From Glutamicibacter creatinolyticus (GTDB taxonomy: Bacteria; Actinomycetota; Actinomycetes; Actinomycetales; Micrococcaceae), in NCBI RefSeq assembly GCF_006094275.1, contig NZ_CP034412.1, positions 2,728,001 to 2,792,000 of the forward strand: a stretch of 64,000 nt of DNA, written 5' to 3'. The position numbers were made by a program, and so were the translations under genes. Under the pieces are notes generated by a model that made no database searches, had not been told where the DNA came from, and saw nothing but the letters and a program-made list of their open reading frames with translations. Positions 62,014 through 64,000 of the stretch are shown one piece after another. The first letter of the stretch is position 1. Each line of letters opens with the position of its first letter.

Positions 62014-62258
62014 GGGTCAATGAGCCCATGCTCAGTTGAATTTCCTTCCTGCGCTGATTTAAACGCTTCAAGCAGGCGCAGTGCGTTCTTGGGAGACCTC
62101 AGCAAGTAGCTTGTCTCGACCAAGGCGTCGTATTCGTCTTTCGACATCAGGATCGCCGAGCCCCGCTTGGACACAATCTCAACTTCCGTTTGGTCAAGAT
62201 TGACCTTCTCAACCGACCCAAACAAAGCACGACGCGCTTCACTCGCTGTTATCGCCAC
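62010..62258 (-). CDS. yefM: YefM/Phd-family antitoxin
   Basis: An 82-residue antitoxin. It starts at GTG 62258 with GGAGGGG immediately upstream. The N-terminal DNA-binding Phd fold is 'AITASEARRALFGSVEKVNL', with 'VEIVSKRGSAILMSKDEYDA', and the C-terminal toxin-binding part includes 'ETSYLLRSPKNALRLLEAFK'. The frame runs further upstream, but those codons do not resemble the family. It neutralises YoeB and should autorepress the pair; I see no strong palindrome in the short upstream region. Confidence 0.93.
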   Translation of the reverse strand: MAITASEARRALFGSVEKVNLDQTEVEIVSKRGSAILMSKDEYDALVETSYLLRSPKNALRLLEAFKSAQEGNSTEHGLIDP

Positions 62259-62476
62259 AACCCCTCCTAGTCGTCCCGGGTGTGGTACCACTCTGGGATC
62301 GCTTGGACAGCTCTCAGAGCAGACATTTCTTGGGCAAAGTGTTGGTACGCCGGCGCGAAGCACCTTTGCCTTGTACCGGCTCCAGCCGTCGTGGTGCGTA
62401 GTCTCACGGCGCGCAGCCGGTCAACGGACTACTCTTAAGGGGAGAAATCTTTCCCCGCATTTGTAGGAGCCCCTCC

Positions 62477-63424
62477 ATGACCGGCAGCAAAGTTGTTTCC
62501 TTCGGCCACTACCAGCCCGAACGGATCGTGCCGAACTCCGAGCTGGAAAAGCTGGTGGAAACCAGCGACGAGTGGATTACTCGCCGCGTCGGGATCCAGG
62601 AACGCCGCTGGGCTGGCGAGGGTGAAAGCGTGGACTTCATGGCCACCGAGGCCGCCAAGATGGCCCTGAACAACGCGGAGGGCATCGAGGCCAGCGACAT
62701 CGATCTGGTCGTGGTGGCCACCTGCACTGCGCTGGACCGCACCCCGAACATGGCAGCTCGGGTGGCACTGGCCCTGGGCATGGAGCAGAACCCGGCCGTC
62801 ATGGACGTGAACACTGCCTGCTCGGGATTCAACCACGCCCTGGCCACCGCCCAGCACGCGATTATGGCCGGCAGTGCCACCAAGGCCCTGGTCATCGCCT
62901 CCGAACGACTGACCGACGTCACCGACTTCACGGACCGCACCACCTGCGTGCTCACCGCCGACGGCGCGGGCGCCGTGGTGGTGACCGCCTCCCAGGAGCA
63001 GGGCATCTCCCCGGTGCTGTGGGGCTCGGTGCCGCAGATGTCCGATGCCGTGCGCATTGAGCACTCGAACAACGACAAGTTCGCCCAGAACGGGCAGAGC
63101 GTCTACCGCTGGACCGTCACCCAGCTGCCCAAGATCGCCAAGCAGATCATCGAGCGTGCCGGACTGGCCCCGGAGGAGATCGGTGCGATCGTGCTGCACC
63201 AGGCCAACCTGCGCATCATCGAACCGCTGGCCGAGAAGATCGGGGCCCCGAACGCACGGGTGGCCACCGACGTGGTCTACTCCGGTAACACCTCGGCCGC
63301 TTCGGTGCCGCTGGCGTTGTCCAAGATGATGGCGGACGAGCCGCTGCCCTCGGGCACCAAGGCCCTGCTGTTCGCCTTTGGCGGCGGCCTGACCTACGCG
63401 GGCCAGGTCATCACCATCCCGTAA
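62477..63424 (+). CDS. 3-oxoacyl-ACP synthase III family protein (FabH-like)
   Basis: A 315-residue ketosynthase of the thiolase fold. The complete triad is visible: Cys115 in 'VMDVNTACSGFNHALA', His241 in 'GAIVLHQANLRIIEPLAE' and Asn271 in 'DVVYSGNTSAASVPLALS'. 'ETSDEWITRRVGIQERRW' is the typical FabH N-terminal motif. It would condense acyl-CoA with malonyl-ACP. No fab cluster surrounds it, so it may be a secondary, stand-alone FabH for branched or medium-chain starters. AGGAG precedes ATG 62477. Confidence 0.92.
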   Translation: MTGSKVVSFGHYQPERIVPNSELEKLVETSDEWITRRVGIQERRWAGEGESVDFMATEAAKMALNNAEGIEASDIDLVVVATCTALDRTPNMAARVALALGMEQNPAVMDVNTACSGFNHALATAQHAIMAGSATKALVIASERLTDVTDFTDRTTCVLTADGAGAVVVTASQEQGISPVLWGSVPQMSDAVRIEHSNNDKFAQNGQSVYRWTVTQLPKIAKQIIERAGLAPEEIGAIVLHQANLRIIEPLAEKIGAPNARVATDVVYSGNTSAASVPLALSKMMADEPLPSGTKALLFAFGGGLTYAGQVITIP

Positions 63425-63488
63425 CCAGCACCGCGCAGGCGCCGGCCCCCTGGCCGGTCCGGTGCCTGAGTTGATTGGAGTGCCCAGC

Positions 63489-63887
63489 ATGGAGATCCTG
63501 AGCAGCCGGGTGCTGCTGCGCCCGGTGGACCCGGTGGCCACCCAGCATTTCTACCGGCACACGCTCGGGCTGGCGGTGGCCCGCGAATTTGGTCCCGCTA
63601 ACGCACCGGGCCTGGTCTTCCACCTGGGCAACGGGTTGCTGGAGGTTTCCGGAGCGCGCACCGCCAGTGAGCCGTCCTCCCTGCAGTTGTGGCTGCAGGT
63701 GCGACAGGTGGGCGAGGAGGTGCGGCGGCTGCGGACCGCCGGGGTGAAGGTGCTGCGCGAGCCGCGCACCGAACCGTGGGGACTGATTGAGGCCTGGATC
63801 CAGGACCCGGACGGCACCCGCATCGTGCTGGTGCAGATTCCCGAGGATCACCCGCTGCGCCGGGATCAGCGCGATCTGTCCGGGTGA
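63489..63887 (+). CDS. VOC-family (glyoxalase/bleomycin-resistance-like) protein
   Basis: A 132-residue vicinal-oxygen-chelate protein made of two beta-alpha-beta-beta-beta units. 'RVLLRPVDPVATQHFYRHTL' opens the first, and 'PWGLIEAWIQDPDGTRIVLV' closes the second with the conserved Glu region. Substrate is unknown. GGAG lies 8 nt before ATG 63489; in-frame GTG codons at 63480 and 63462 are alternatives. It starts 64 bp after the FabH-like gene and may be co-transcribed. The last 110 bp of the window hold no supported gene. Confidence 0.82.
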   Translation: MEILSSRVLLRPVDPVATQHFYRHTLGLAVAREFGPANAPGLVFHLGNGLLEVSGARTASEPSSLQLWLQVRQVGEEVRRLRTAGVKVLREPRTEPWGLIEAWIQDPDGTRIVLVQIPEDHPLRRDQRDLSG

Positions 63888-64000
63888 TCGGCTTCCCCCG
63901 CTCCACGGCAGGGGGTGCCGGAAGCGCAGGAAGCGAACTCCTGACTTGGGGCAAGAGCGAGTTGTAGACGGGAATTTGACGTAGGCAGCATCACATTGTC

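Noticed and set aside
1-64000. CRISPR arrays, tRNA or rRNA genes
   Set aside because: No regularly spaced repeats were found, and no tRNA-like cloverleaf or rRNA segment was recognised by eye. A covariance-model scan was not possible here.

Overview
The window is 64 kb of high-GC DNA from an actinobacterium. The gene set fits Micrococcaceae (the Arthrobacter / Glutamicibacter group): IclR regulators, a QsuB-type dehydroshikimate dehydratase, DUF202 membrane proteins, actinobacterial-style lipoprotein ABC transporters, and strong G/C preference at third codon positions. The genus is my inference; there is no rRNA or ribosomal gene in the window. I saw no tRNA, rRNA or CRISPR array.

Layout. 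0-2.5 kb: the end of an unknown gene, two DUF4262 paralogues, and malic enzyme with a strong terminator. 2.9-11.6 kb: a sulfatase locus. A leftward operon runs amidohydrolase, SsuA-like binding lipoprotein, two permeases, ATPase, sulfatase. It faces a rightward tetR plus formylglycine-generating enzyme pair across a near-perfect 23-bp palindrome. 12-18.7 kb: an aminotransferase, then a quinate/shikimate catabolic locus (IclR regulator, QsuB, QsuD, divergent shikimate-type MFS importer) with a tandem operator. An IS481-family element sits exactly at the stop codon of the importer. 19.8-26 kb: 3-hydroxybutyrate dehydrogenase, Nudix hydrolase, two unknown proteins facing a marR gene, a small protein, acyl-CoA dehydrogenase and an MBL hydrolase. 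26-41.5 kb: a polar amino-acid ABC transporter with a divergent IclR gene, two DUF202 proteins, a Rossmann protein, a complete dipeptide-type ABC operon, a LysR gene, an MFS/MBL operon and an acyl-CoA ligase.

About 41.63-52.88 kb is an AT-richer accessory island. It has two ISL3-family copies in inverted orientation, one intact with a perfect 8-bp target duplication and one decayed. It also has frameshifted IS1380- and IS110-family remnants. Its cargo is an unusual two-gene module (membrane-anchored PLD-like/HAD-like protein overlapping an NDP-sugar epimerase) and an OLD-like ATPase with a TOPRIM-type C-terminus, probably anti-phage. High-GC gene ends lie on both sides of the island (a 17-codon start on the left, a membrane-helix tail and stop on the right). 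They suggest that the island split a host membrane-protein gene.

53-64 kb: PLP decarboxylase with an IclR gene, topoisomerase IB, an acetoacetate-degrading operon (CoA-transferase A/B plus thiolase), a sulfide:quinone oxidoreductase-like flavoprotein, a histidine phosphatase, a YefM/YoeB toxin-antitoxin pair, a FabH-like ketosynthase and a VOC protein.

Metabolically the window reads as a catabolic soil-actinobacterium chromosome: sulfate-ester use, shikimate/quinate to protocatechuate, 3-hydroxybutyrate and acetoacetate to acetyl-CoA, and peptide and amino-acid uptake, each with its own local regulator. The island is the only clearly foreign part.
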